64,000 nt of DNA from Nocardioides sp. Root1257. Its GTDB lineage: Bacteria; Actinomycetota; Actinomycetes; Propionibacteriales; Nocardioidaceae. The position numbers and the translations under genes are program-made. Within the stretch, counting starts at the first letter, position 1, and the number at the start of each line of letters is the position of its first letter. Positions 50,567 to 62,106 of the stretch are shown piece after piece. Under the pieces are notes generated by a model. That model made no database searches and was not told the DNA's origin. It saw nothing but the letters and a program-made list of their open reading frames with translations. The DNA is taken from assembly GCF_001425175.1 (NCBI RefSeq), contig NZ_LMDV01000002.1:115110-179109 (forward strand), read 5' to 3'.

Positions 50567-53220
50567 ACCCGCCTGAGCGCGGTGAGCGACCGCGCCGTCT
50601 CCGCGGCCTCGGCGCGCGACGTGCAGCCCAGCTTGCGGTAGATGACCTTGAGGTGGAACTTCAAGGTGTTGATCGAGATGTAGAGCTCGTCGGCGATCTC
50701 GCGCAGGGTGAGCCGGCTCGGGAGCATCCGGAGCACCTCGAGCTCCCGCTCGGTCAGCTGCTCGATGGGGAACTGTTCCACCCTCTCCGGCGCCTGACCT
50801 CCGGGGACGGCCGCGCGACGCAGCCGGTCCAACCACGACGTGGGCGCCCGCCAGGCCAGTCGCTCGACCGCGTCGACGATCTCCGCACCCTCGGACGCGA
50901 CCGTCTGCACGAGCCCGTGACCGGCCGCGATCCGCACCGCCTCGAGCAGGTGGCGCTCCGCCTCCTCGGGCGCTGCGTCGGCCCGGAACAGCATCAGGTC
51001 GAGCAGGACCTGGTGGCGCAGGCAGCGCGGCTCCGCCGCCTTGAGCACGTCGTACGCCGGGCCGCGCTCCTCGCTCGCGAGCAGGACCCGGGCGCTGGTG
51101 GCGGGCGACCAGAACGGGTCCACCACCTGGGCCGCCCACCCGCGGGCCTGCTCCACGTCGCCGGCGGCGAGCGCCAGCTGGGCGCCGGTGGCCGCCAGCC
51201 AGGTGCGGGCACCCGGCCCGGTGAGCTCGGTGTCGACGAGCTCGGCGGCCTGCCCGAAGAAGCGAGCGGCCGAGACCAGGTCGCCCTCGTCGATGCGCAC
51301 ACCCACGAGCTGCAGCCGGGCGAGCAGCACGCAGTGCGGGGTCGGCTCGAGGCAGTCCTCCGCGGCCTCGAGCAGGTGTGGCATCGCGTCCACCATGTCC
51401 CCGAGCTCACGGTGCGCGATGCCCTCGGCCGTCGTCGCCTCGGCGCGCAGGATCGACATGTTCGCGATCTCAGCGGCCTGTCGAGCTCCCGCGATCACGC
51501 GGAGTGCGTCGACCGGCCGCCCGGCCAGCGCCTCACCGAGGGCGCGGGTGCCCTGGATGGCGATCCGGCGCTCGGGCACGACGCTGAGGGCCCGGAGGAC
51601 GCCGCGCGCCTCCCGTCCCGACTCGTCCCACCGCTCCGAGAACGCGACGTCGCGCGCGACCATGTTCCAGGCGAACTGCCCGAGCGGGTCGACCCACCAG
51701 GTCTCCCCCAGCTCCTGGAGCGCCGAGCGGGCGAGCGAGGCGCCGTCGGCCCAGTGCCCGTGAAGCGTGGCCGCGATGGACTGGAGCACCTCCAGCCGCG
51801 CCACGAGCGCTCCCGGCAGGTCGAGGTCGTCGCGCATCGACCGGCTCACCGTGTCGACCAGTGACGTGAACCGGCGCCGGTCCAGCAGCAGGTGCGCCCA
51901 GGCGAAGTCCAGCATCGCCTCCAGGTCCTGGGTCGCGACCTCGTCGGGGACGGCCGCGATCACCCGCTGGATGGTGCTCTCGTGGCCACCGTCGTACAGC
52001 GCCTGCGCCTGCGACGCCAGCAGCCGCAGGGCGTCGCGCGGCCGGTCGGCACGCAGCCAGTAGTCGAGCGCGGGGAGCGCCTGGCCGTGCGCCTGGTACC
52101 ACCCCGCGGCCCAGCCCTGCAGCTGGCGGACCCGCTCCGGCGACCGCTCGGTCAGCACCGACAGCAGCGCCGTGCGCACGAGCCGGTGGATCTCGAAGCA
52201 CCCGGCGGACTCGATCCAGGTGACGAAGAGCCCGCGGGCCTCGGCCTCGCTGAGCAGGTCGCCCGCGTCCGGTCGCTCGGCCAGGATCTGGGCGAGCCCC
52301 GGGTCGATCCGCTCCGCCACGGACGTCGCGAGGAGCACGTCGACGAGCTCGTCGCTCTCCGCGGCGAGCACCTCGTGCCACACGTAGTCGGCGAGGTAGC
52401 GACCCCCGTCACCGGGCTGCGGGAGGTAGCGCTCCCCCTGGGCCTGGGCCGACCGGGCGGACAGGGCCGCGATCTGGATGCTTGCCGCCCAGCCGCCCGC
52501 GCGGGCGGCCGTCTCCTGGGCGAGCGTGGGATCGAGGTCCGGCACCAGTCGCGCCAGCATCGCGACGGCCTCGTCGAGGGTGAAGCGGAGCTCGGCGAAG
52601 TGGACCTCGCCCAGCTGCCCGCGGGCCCGCAGGCGGTGGACGGGCAGCCGCGGCTCGTGCCGGCTCGAGACCACCACGTGCAGCCACGTCGGGAGGTGCT
52701 GCACGAAGAGCGACAGGGAGGACGCGACGGCATCGACGGCGTCGACCAGCTGGAGGTCGTCGACCACCAGGACTGCCGGCCCGACGTCGCGCTGCTCGAG
52801 GTCGTCGAGCAGCGCGCCGATCGCGTCCGGGACGCCACCGATCCGACGGAGCTGGTCCGCGGCGGACACCGCGCACCCCGGCGCGACCCCCTCGAGCGCT
52901 GCCAGCATGCCGCGCCACAGCTGGACCGGGTCGCGGTCGGACTCGTCGAGCGAGAGCCAGGCGTACGGGATCCCGGCCTCGCTCACCCAGCTGCGCAGCA
53001 GGGAGGACTTGCCGGAGCCTGCCGGCGCCACGACCAGGGTCACGGGCGCGAGCGTCTCCGGCGCGAGCAGCTGGTGCAGGCGCGGACGTGGGATCAGGTA
53101 CGCCGGGTTCGCGGCGGGTCGCAGCTTGGCCGGGAAGATGGCCGACCGGGCCGCCGACGACTGGGCCGCCAGCAGCCCGAGGCCATCGGCGGCGGCCGCG
53201 TCGCGCTGGTCCTCCACCAC
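50539..53220 (-). CDS. MalT-like large ATP-binding LuxR regulator (LAL family)
   Basis: The 893-residue regulator has the LAL/MalT build: Walker A APAGSGKSS (65-73), Walker B VLVVDDLQLVD (150-160), a long helical TPR-like sensor region (about 350-790) and a C-terminal LuxR/GerE helix-turn-helix (LTERELEVLRMLPSRLTLREIADELYISINTLKFHLK, about 822-858). MalT-type proteins need ATP and an inducer to oligomerise on DNA and activate promoters with poor -35 boxes. It is central to the island that carries the tripartite promoters. GTG start after GGGAGG. Confidence 0.93.
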   Translation of the reverse strand: MVEDQRDAAAADGLGLLAAQSSAARSAIFPAKLRPAANPAYLIPRPRLHQLLAPETLAPVTLVVAPAGSGKSSLLRSWVSEAGIPYAWLSLDESDRDPVQLWRGMLAALEGVAPGCAVSAADQLRRIGGVPDAIGALLDDLEQRDVGPAVLVVDDLQLVDAVDAVASSLSLFVQHLPTWLHVVVSSRHEPRLPVHRLRARGQLGEVHFAELRFTLDEAVAMLARLVPDLDPTLAQETAARAGGWAASIQIAALSARSAQAQGERYLPQPGDGGRYLADYVWHEVLAAESDELVDVLLATSVAERIDPGLAQILAERPDAGDLLSEAEARGLFVTWIESAGCFEIHRLVRTALLSVLTERSPERVRQLQGWAAGWYQAHGQALPALDYWLRADRPRDALRLLASQAQALYDGGHESTIQRVIAAVPDEVATQDLEAMLDFAWAHLLLDRRRFTSLVDTVSRSMRDDLDLPGALVARLEVLQSIAATLHGHWADGASLARSALQELGETWWVDPLGQFAWNMVARDVAFSERWDESGREARGVLRALSVVPERRIAIQGTRALGEALAGRPVDALRVIAGARQAAEIANMSILRAEATTAEGIAHRELGDMVDAMPHLLEAAEDCLEPTPHCVLLARLQLVGVRIDEGDLVSAARFFGQAAELVDTELTGPGARTWLAATGAQLALAAGDVEQARGWAAQVVDPFWSPATSARVLLASEERGPAYDVLKAAEPRCLRHQVLLDLMLFRADAAPEEAERHLLEAVRIAAGHGLVQTVASEGAEIVDAVERLAWRAPTSWLDRLRRAAVPGGQAPERVEQFPIEQLTERELEVLRMLPSRLTLREIADELYISINTLKFHLKVIYRKLGCTSRAEAAETARSLTALRRVQPSSTRRR

Positions 53221-53307
53221 GTCCTCCCGCCTTCACCCGAGGCGTCCAGCGTGGCACCCACACGAGCGGGTGAAATCCCCCGTAAAGGGGGAATTGTGGG
53301 AAATATA

Positions 53308-53341
53308 CGAAGGGGCCCGCGCCGTGGCGCGGGCCCCTTCG
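53308..53341. terminator. 16-bp hairpin terminator after katG
   Basis: CGAAGGGGCC... and its complement form a perfect 16-base stem with a minimal loop. On the minus strand it is followed by TATATTT, so it should end the furA-katG transcript. A second smaller hairpin (TCCCCC/GGGGGA, 53276-53292) lies between it and the LuxR gene. Confidence 0.8.
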
Positions 53342-53351
53342 TCCGGAGCGA

Positions 53352-56031
<2,680 letters not shown>

Positions 56032-56037
56032 GCCGGC

Positions 56038-56070
56038 AGTCTTGCGCGCTTTCTTGAACGAGTCAAGAAA
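56038..56070 (-). promoter_or_regulatory. furA-katG promoter and FurA operator
   Basis: The dyad TTTCTTGA-ACGAG-TCAAGAAA (56050-56070) is perfect. On the minus strand TTGACT (56066-56061) and AAGACT (56043-56038) are -35 and -10 with a 17-base spacer inside or next to the dyad, and the ATG follows six bases later, so furA is leaderless. The site also covers the stop codon of the upstream flotillin gene. Confidence 0.8.
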
Positions 56071-57436
56071 CGCTGGCGCCCGCCGTCTCCGGGTCGCTCG
56101 TGTCCGTGCCCGCGGTCGAGCCGGACGTGATCGAGGCGATCAGGCTCTGGGCGATGCCGAGCCCGGCGCCGCCCATCGTCATCGCCTTGGCGAGCAGGTC
56201 CTCGACGCCGTCGCCGCCGTTGAGGACGACCATGTTGTCGACGTTCGCCATCGCCTGGGCGCCGGCCGCCACGATCTCGGGGTAGCGCTCGGCGATGATC
56301 TGCGCGATGACGGCGTCCTGGTTCTCGGCGAGCGCGTCGGCCCGCGCCTTGATGCCGGCGGCCTCGGCCAGGCCCTTGGCCCGGATCACCTCGGCCTCCG
56401 CGTCACCCGTCGCCTTGGTGGCCTCGGCCTCCGCGTTGCCGGTCAGGGTGGTCTGCTGGGCCTCGGCCTGGGCGCGGGCGATCGCGGCGTCGCGCTCCGC
56501 GTTGGCGATGGTGACCTGGCGGTAGGCCTCGGCGTCGGCCGGCTTGCGGACCTCGGTGTTGAGCACCTTCTCCTGGCGCTGGGCGTCGAGCTCGGCCGCG
56601 GCGGTCTCGGCGCGGACGACCTCCTGGCGCGCCTGGGCCTGCATCAGCGGACCCGCCTGGGCGGACTCGGCCTTGGCCTTGTCGACGTCGGCCTGGTAGG
56701 CCGCCTGCTCGATCTGGGACTGCCGGACGGCCTCGGCCTTGCGGGCGTCGGCGACCTGCTCGGCCTGGGTGGCCTCCTGGTCGCGCTGTGCCGCGGCGAT
56801 GCGGGCGGCGGCCTCGATCGCCGCGGCCTGGGGCTTGCCGAGGTTGTTGATGTAGCCCACCTCGTCGTCGATCTCCTGGATCTGCAGCGAGTCGACGATC
56901 AGGCCGAGCTTGCCGAGGTCGTCGGCCAGCGACGAGCGGATCGCGCTGGTCAGGGACTCCCGGTTGTGCAGCATGTCCTCGACCGAGAGGCCACCGACGA
57001 TCGCGCGCAGGTGACCGGCGAACAGCTCGTGGATGGTGCCGACCAGGACGTCCTCGGTCTGCTCCAGGAACCGGCGCGCGGCGTTGGCGATGCTGGACTT
57101 GTCGTCGGCGACCTTGAAGACGACCACGCCCTTCACCGTCAGCGGGATCGACTGGTTCGACGGCGCCTTCACGGTCAGGGTCGTCGTCCGCAGGCCGAGG
57201 TAGAAGCGGCGCACGGTCTGGAAGCCGGGGATCACGGCCGTGCCGCGCCCGACGACGATCTTGAAGCCGCGACCGGTGTCACCCGGCATGTCGGCCGAGC
57301 TCTCCCCGTGGGCGCCCAGGCCCGAGATGATCAGCGCCTCGTTGGGCTCGGCGACGCGCCAGACCAGCTTGAAGGCGACGACGAGGATGACGAGGGCCGC
57401 GACGGCGGTGCCGGCGATGGCCAGGATGGAGGACAC
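56063..57436 (-). CDS. flotillin-like SPFH protein
   Basis: The 457-residue protein has an N-terminal membrane anchor (about 5-27), an SPFH domain (about 30-200) and a long Ala/Glu/Gln-rich coiled coil (about 205-370) with the flotillin repeats AEAEATKATGDAEAEVIRAKGLAEAAGIKARADALAENQ. Flotillins organise membrane microdomains, often with an NfeD partner, which is the gene before it. GTG start. The FurA operator overlaps its stop, so a read-through would pass into furA. Confidence 0.93.
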   Translation of the reverse strand: MSSILAIAGTAVAALVILVVAFKLVWRVAEPNEALIISGLGAHGESSADMPGDTGRGFKIVVGRGTAVIPGFQTVRRFYLGLRTTTLTVKAPSNQSIPLTVKGVVVFKVADDKSSIANAARRFLEQTEDVLVGTIHELFAGHLRAIVGGLSVEDMLHNRESLTSAIRSSLADDLGKLGLIVDSLQIQEIDDEVGYINNLGKPQAAAIEAAARIAAAQRDQEATQAEQVADARKAEAVRQSQIEQAAYQADVDKAKAESAQAGPLMQAQARQEVVRAETAAAELDAQRQEKVLNTEVRKPADAEAYRQVTIANAERDAAIARAQAEAQQTTLTGNAEAEATKATGDAEAEVIRAKGLAEAAGIKARADALAENQDAVIAQIIAERYPEIVAAGAQAMANVDNMVVLNGGDGVEDLLAKAMTMGGAGLGIAQSLIASITSGSTAGTDTSDPETAGASVS

Positions 57437-57478
57437 GGTTGATCGGCTGCTCTCTGTTGGACGGACCTGGACGGTTCG

Positions 57479-57715
57479 TTACATCGCTGCGGAGACGAAG
57501 ACGATGCGGGGCTGCGTGTAGGACATGACGCGGACGAGCGTGCCGATCGGGATCGTGTCGGTGCCGACGTACGGGTAGGCGTTGAACGCCTCGCTGCCGC
57601 CGCGCACGGGGAGGATGACCTCACCCACGAGACCGGGGCCGACGGTGCCGGTGACCCGGCCCTCCTGGCCGACGACGCCGCCGTCCTCACGGTCCACCGA
57701 CGAACGACGTGCCAT
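57479..57715 (-). CDS. NfeD-like OB-fold protein
   Basis: The 78-residue protein resembles the soluble OB domain of NfeD proteins: GQEGRVTGTVGPGLVGEVILPVRGGSEAFNAYP, then IPIGTLVRVMSYTQPRIVFV. There is no membrane segment. It lies 42 bases before the flotillin gene on the same strand, matching the YuaF/FloT pairing seen in other bacteria, and probably binds the flotillin. Function is inferred from this pairing. Confidence 0.82.
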   Translation of the reverse strand: MARRSSVDREDGGVVGQEGRVTGTVGPGLVGEVILPVRGGSEAFNAYPYVGTDTIPIGTLVRVMSYTQPRIVFVSAAM

Positions 57716-57799
57716 GGGTCCCCCTCCGAGATCTGCGTCTGTCAGCGGAATTCAACCAGCGCCGGGGACACCGCGCACGATGTTGGGTAGGAAGGCCGG

Positions 57800-57805
57800 T
57801 AAGTT
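57800..57805 (+). promoter_or_regulatory. -10 box of prfC
   Basis: TAAGTT lies six bases before the GTG at 57812, so the message is predicted leaderless. No good -35 is seen. Confidence 0.5.
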
Positions 57806-57811
57806 CTCCGG

Positions 57812-59377
57812 GTGTCCGACAACCGCCCCCGCCGTACGTTCGCGGTGATCAGCCACCCTGACGCCGGCAAGTCCACCCTCACCGAGGCGCTCGCGCTGCA
57901 CGCGCGGGTGATCACCGAGGCGGGCGCCGTCCACGGCAAGGGCGGACGCCGCGCGACGGTCTCGGACTGGATGGAGATGGAGAAGGCGCGCGGCATCTCG
58001 ATCACGTCGGCGGCACTGCAGTTCGACTACCGCGACCACGTCGTCAACCTGGTCGACACCCCCGGCCACAGCGACTTCTCCGAGGACACCTACCGCGTGC
58101 TGTCCGCGGTCGACTCGGCCGTGATGCTGGTCGACGCGGGCAAGGGCCTCGAGCCGCAGACGCTCAAGCTCTTCAAGGTCTGCGCGCTGCGCGGCATCCC
58201 GGTGATCACGGTCATCAACAAGTGGGACCGGCCCGGCCTCGCCGCCCTGGAGCTGATGGACCTGATCGAGCAGCAGATCAAGCTGCGCCCCACTCCCCTG
58301 ACCTGGCCTGTCGGCGAGGCCGGCGACTTCCGCGGCGTGCTGGACCGGCGTACGGGCGAGTTCGTGAAGTACACCCGCACGGCAGGTGGCGCCACCCGCG
58401 CGCCCGAGGTACGGATGCCGGCGGCGGACGTCGGCGAGGCGGACCTGGCGGTCTGGCAGGACGCCGTCGAGGAGCACGAGCTGCTCTCCGCCGACGACGC
58501 CGACCACGACCAGGAGCAGTTCCTGGCCGGTCGTACGACGCCGGTCATGTTCGCCTCCGCCCTCCAGAACTTCGGCGTCGCGCAGCTCCTCGAGCTGCTC
58601 CTCGACCTCGCCCCCGCACCGCACGCGACGCCCGGCGTCGACGGCTCGGTGCGCGAGGTCTCCGACGACTTCAGCGCCTTCGTCTTCAAGGTGCAGTCCG
58701 GCATGAACGCCGCGCACCGCGACCGAGTCGCCTACGCCCGGGTCGTCTCCGGCGAGTTCGACCGCGGCATGATCGTCACCCACGCGGCGACCGGCCGGCC
58801 GTTCGCGACGAAGTACGCCCAGGCCGTCTTCGGCCGGGAGCTCTCCTCGATCGAGCACGCCTACCCCGGCGACATCATCGGCCTCGTCAACGCCCAGGCG
58901 CTTCGCGTCGGCGACACGATGTACGTCGGCGACCGGATCGAGTTCCCGCCGGTCCCGTCCTTCGCGCCCGAGCACTTCATGACCGCGACCGCGGCCGACA
59001 TCGGCCGCTACAAGCAGTTCCGCCGCGGCATCGAGCAGCTCGACCAGGAGGGCGTCGTCCAGGTGCTCCGCTCCGACCTCCGCGGCGACCAGTCCCCGGT
59101 GCTCGCCGCCGTCGGCCCGATGCAGTTCGAGGTCGTCCAGGAGCGGATGACCAACGAGTTCAACTCACCCATCCGCCTGTCCCGGCTGGACTACCAGCTC
59201 GCGCGTCGTACCGACGCCGCCGGCGCGACCGCCCTCTCGGGCGCCCGCGGCTGCGAGGTCCTGCAGCGCTCGGACGGCACCTACCTGGCCCTCTTCGTCG
59301 ACAAGTGGCGGGCCGGCACCACCGCCCGCGACAACCCGGACGTGATGCTCGAGGAGCTCCCCGCCGGGGGTTCGTAG
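57812..59377 (+). CDS. prfC: peptide chain release factor 3
   Basis: RF3 is the GTPase that recycles RF1/RF2 after termination. The 521-residue length is normal. P-loop SHPDAGKST (14-22), the switch MEKARGISITSAALQF, DTPGHSDFSEDTYRVL and NKWDR are all intact. The C-terminal RF3 region with GPMQFEVVQERMTNEF and a Leu-Phe-Val-Asp-Lys-Trp motif follows. The GTG is predicted leaderless. Confidence 0.97.
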   Translation: MSDNRPRRTFAVISHPDAGKSTLTEALALHARVITEAGAVHGKGGRRATVSDWMEMEKARGISITSAALQFDYRDHVVNLVDTPGHSDFSEDTYRVLSAVDSAVMLVDAGKGLEPQTLKLFKVCALRGIPVITVINKWDRPGLAALELMDLIEQQIKLRPTPLTWPVGEAGDFRGVLDRRTGEFVKYTRTAGGATRAPEVRMPAADVGEADLAVWQDAVEEHELLSADDADHDQEQFLAGRTTPVMFASALQNFGVAQLLELLLDLAPAPHATPGVDGSVREVSDDFSAFVFKVQSGMNAAHRDRVAYARVVSGEFDRGMIVTHAATGRPFATKYAQAVFGRELSSIEHAYPGDIIGLVNAQALRVGDTMYVGDRIEFPPVPSFAPEHFMTATAADIGRYKQFRRGIEQLDQEGVVQVLRSDLRGDQSPVLAAVGPMQFEVVQERMTNEFNSPIRLSRLDYQLARRTDAAGATALSGARGCEVLQRSDGTYLALFVDKWRAGTTARDNPDVMLEELPAGGS

Positions 59378-59466
59378 CCCGACAGCTCCTGAGTGTCGGG
59401 CCGGTCGGGTCCGGATGAGGTCGCGTACTCACGCGCACCCCGTGCCGTGGCGGCGACGATCGACGC

Positions 59467-59937
59467 GTGACCGGCCGAGAAGCAGGAGACGATGGCCAGC
59501 AGCGGGCCCGACTGCCGTGGATGACCCACGTCGCGGTAGCGGTGGGCTCGTTCGCGTGGTTCGTCTGGTCCCAGGTCCGCGAGTACGGCCTGACGAGCGA
59601 GGACCCGCTGCCGATGCTGCTGATGGACCCGATGATCCTGGTGTTCGCCTGGTTGCTGACTGTGCCCGCGGCCATCGTCGAGGCTTCGGTCCGCACCCGC
59701 GGCCGGCGTTGGATCGCCCGCGGTGCCGCCGGCGTCGCGAACCTGGTCCTCGTCTGGTTCGGGTGCCTGCCGGTCGGACTACGTTTCTTCGCCGACCGGG
59801 ACCCGGTGACGCACGCAAAGGTGGTGTCGGCGCTGGCCAACTCGCTGGTCCTGGTGGGCGGCTACGCGGCTCTCGTCGTCGTCCTGCGGGTGTCCTTCAA
59901 CCGACGGACCGGCGGTTCAGCCGGTGACGTCGCCTGA
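59467..59937 (+). CDS. small four-helix membrane protein of unknown function
   Basis: The 156-residue protein has about four hydrophobic helices (about 20-36, 50-72, 86-102 and 121-142) with charged loops. No family is recognised. A GACGAT sequence (59455-59460), identical to the -10 of elements a and c, lies six bases before the GTG, so it may be leaderless; the rest of the tripartite element is absent. Its 3' end overlaps the convergent MFS gene by 21 bases. Confidence 0.65.
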   Translation: MTGREAGDDGQQRARLPWMTHVAVAVGSFAWFVWSQVREYGLTSEDPLPMLLMDPMILVFAWLLTVPAAIVEASVRTRGRRWIARGAAGVANLVLVWFGCLPVGLRFFADRDPVTHAKVVSALANSLVLVGGYAALVVVLRVSFNRRTGGSAGDVA

Positions 59938-61278
59938 CGGTCCGACCGCGGGTACGTCGGAGCCGATCAGCGTGGGCGGGCCGGTCGCGATCTCCTCCTC
60001 GGCGTCGTGGGTGGACGCCCGGGCGTCGGCGAGGACGTCAGCCGGGACGTGCTGCTCGAGGAAGCGTCGAGCGAGGCTCGTCGAGGGGTGGATCGCGACG
60101 GTGGCGACCACGATGATGCCGGCGATGACCAGCCAGCCGGACGCGCCCCAGTGCATCGCGAGGAACGTGTAGACCGCCGGCGCCCAGACCTTGCCGAGGG
60201 TGCCGCTGAGCTCTGCGGCACCGTTGTAGGCACCGCGCTGTCGCGGGTCCATGAGCTCGGCCTCGAGCGCCCAGGTCGCGGCGGAGAGGTAGAGCTCGGC
60301 GCCGGTCACGGTGACGTGTCCGAGCCACACGAGCGCGATCGTCGTCCAGCCGACGGTGTCGTGGGTCGCGAGGGTGATCAGGCAGGAGACGACGAAGAAC
60401 GTCGAGGAGATCCGGACGGCCTTCAGCGCCGACGGCACGTCCTCCACACCGCGGGCGGCCGCCATCGGGAGGAAGATGCACATCACCGTGTTGGTGCCGA
60501 AGAGGAACGCCAGCAGCACCCGCGGGGCGTCGGTCTGCTCGACCAGCCACAGCGGGATCACGATGTTGAGCAGCACCTGGTTGGTCCAGAAGACACCGGT
60601 GAAGAACGACGTCAGCAGCCAGCCCAGGTTGCGCATCGGACCCGGCCCGGGGACCTTGACCTTGCGGTCCTCCGGCGTGCGGTCGTCGTGCGGCGCCCGC
60701 GGCAGCCGGCTGATCGCGAGGGCGTTGACGAGGAACACCGCTGCCGTGAACCACGGCAGCGCGTGCAGCAGGTCGTTGGAGTGGAAGGCGAGGGCGATGC
60801 CGCCGATGAGGGAGCCGAGCGTGAAGCCGACGTTGAGCGCCGAGTACATGTAGGCGCGCGACCGGACGCGCTCGTCGGGCGGCAGCACGTCGATCGTGTA
60901 CGCCCCGTGGGCGGCACCCCCGAGCGAGCCGATGACCTCCATCCCCACGGCCATCAGGACGTAGCCCTGGAAGTCGGTGATCAGCGGCCACACCGCGAAC
61001 ATCGCCGCCTGCCCGGTCGCGCTGACCGCCCACATCTTCTTCGGCCCGAACCGGTCGACCAGCTTGCCCATCGGGAAGGCGGCCAGGAACGCGGCGATGC
61101 CCGCGAACGTCAGGCCGAGGCCGACCTGCGCCGCGGACAGCCCCACGATCTGGGTGAAGAACACCGCCGACCCGGTCATGAACGTGCCCTCGCCGAGGGC
61201 GAAGAGCAGGGACTGGACGGACAGCCGGCCCGCGAGCGGAGACGGTGGGCGCGCGTGGCGCAGCAGGGCAGTCAGCAT
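59917..61278 (-). CDS. MFS transporter
   Basis: The 453-residue carrier has 12 membrane helices: GTFMTGSAVFFTQIVGLSAAQVGLGLTF opens the first pair, and the motif-A loop is GKLVDRFGPKKMWAV (about 71-85), with a long central cytosolic loop rich in Lys/Asp. The substrate is unknown. The ATG overlaps the stop of the upstream acetyltransferase (TGATG), so the two are co-translated. The C-terminal 45 residues are soluble and acidic. Confidence 0.9.
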   Translation of the reverse strand: MLTALLRHARPPSPLAGRLSVQSLLFALGEGTFMTGSAVFFTQIVGLSAAQVGLGLTFAGIAAFLAAFPMGKLVDRFGPKKMWAVSATGQAAMFAVWPLITDFQGYVLMAVGMEVIGSLGGAAHGAYTIDVLPPDERVRSRAYMYSALNVGFTLGSLIGGIALAFHSNDLLHALPWFTAAVFLVNALAISRLPRAPHDDRTPEDRKVKVPGPGPMRNLGWLLTSFFTGVFWTNQVLLNIVIPLWLVEQTDAPRVLLAFLFGTNTVMCIFLPMAAARGVEDVPSALKAVRISSTFFVVSCLITLATHDTVGWTTIALVWLGHVTVTGAELYLSAATWALEAELMDPRQRGAYNGAAELSGTLGKVWAPAVYTFLAMHWGASGWLVIAGIIVVATVAIHPSTSLARRFLEQHVPADVLADARASTHDAEEEIATGPPTLIGSDVPAVGPSGDVTG

Positions 61279-61871
61279 CAGGGAGAACTCTGCCCCGACT
61301 CCCCTCCCCGAGTCGCGCGAGTTTCCGGTCGCAGGCGGCGGCGCTCGACCGCGCTGGTCCCGGTCACGACGCTCATCGGCGGCACGTCCTGGGCGATCGT
61401 GGCGCCCGCGCCGACGACCGATCCCCGGCCGATGGTCACCCCGGGCGTGATGGTCGCCGCCGCACCGATCCAGACGTCGTCCTCGATCACGATCGGCGCG
61501 TGGGTGACGGCGTCGTACCGCTCGTCGAGCTCGACGGGGTGGCCGGCCGTGCTCAGCGTCACCCGCGGCCCGACCAGGACCCGGTCGCCGATCGAGATGC
61601 CGCCCAGGTCGAGGAAGTAGCAGCCCTGGTTGATGAAGACCTGCTCCCCGAACGACGCCCCCAGCCCGTGGTCGCAGTAGAACGGTGGCAGCACCGTCAG
61701 CGAGTCCGGCACCGGACCGCCGAAGATCTCGGCGAGCAGCGCCCGCCGTCCCTCGAGGTCGTCGAACGGCAGGGCGTTGAGGCGTGCGGTCAGGTTCATC
61801 ACGACCCGGGTGCGCTCCGCGAAGGCGCGCGACTCCGGCGTACGACGTGGGATCCGTTGCTCGTGGCGCAC
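61278..61871 (-). CDS. hexapeptide-repeat O-acetyltransferase (maltose/galactoside type)
   Basis: The 197-residue enzyme has an N-terminal Mac domain (NLTARLNALPFDDLEGRRALLAEIFG) and left-handed beta-helix hexapeptides (ISIGDRVLVGPRVTLSTAGHPVE, then IEDDVWIGAAATITPGVTIGRGSVVGAGATI). The catalytic His is in STAGHP (about 110). It acetylates sugars such as maltose or galactosides. It is coupled to the MFS gene, so it may detoxify exported sugars. GTG start. Confidence 0.93.
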   Translation of the reverse strand: MRHEQRIPRRTPESRAFAERTRVVMNLTARLNALPFDDLEGRRALLAEIFGGPVPDSLTVLPPFYCDHGLGASFGEQVFINQGCYFLDLGGISIGDRVLVGPRVTLSTAGHPVELDERYDAVTHAPIVIEDDVWIGAAATITPGVTIGRGSVVGAGATIAQDVPPMSVVTGTSAVERRRLRPETRATRGGESGQSSP

Positions 61872-61898
61872 CCGCCCGATGGTGGCACGGTGAGCGAC

Positions 61899-62063
61899 TC
61901 AGGTGCCGGCGACGTGCCAGGGGTTCGTGCAGCCGCAGTCGGGCGCGAGCGACTCCGCCCTCGGCGCCGGCTCGGGACAGTGCGGCCGCACGCCCCACAG
62001 CCGGGCGATCCACGACGTCCGCGCCGCCTTCGCCGTGTGCCCGCACTCGGGACACCTGCCCAT
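61899..62063 (-). CDS. small zinc-ribbon-like protein
   Basis: The 54-residue product starts at an ATG (62063) with MGRCPECGHTAKAARTSWIARLWG and has a second Cys pair later in DCGCTNPWHV; Cys-x2-Cys plus Cys-x-Cys suggest a zinc ribbon. Longer in-frame starts exist at 62147 and 62090. It is short and unsupported by a clear ribosome site, so the call is tentative. Confidence 0.5.
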   Translation of the reverse strand: MGRCPECGHTAKAARTSWIARLWGVRPHCPEPAPRAESLAPDCGCTNPWHVAGT

Positions 62064-62106
62064 CCCTGCACGGTAGCCCGCGCTGCGCATCGGCCGGTCG
62101 AACGAC

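Noticed and set aside
53221..53307. An eighth copy of the tripartite element before the LuxR regulator
   Set aside because: CACCCG and GTGGGTG occur, but the order and the 21-base distance to a -10 are not kept; TTCACCCG/CGGGTGAA with a 31-base gap is also too loose.
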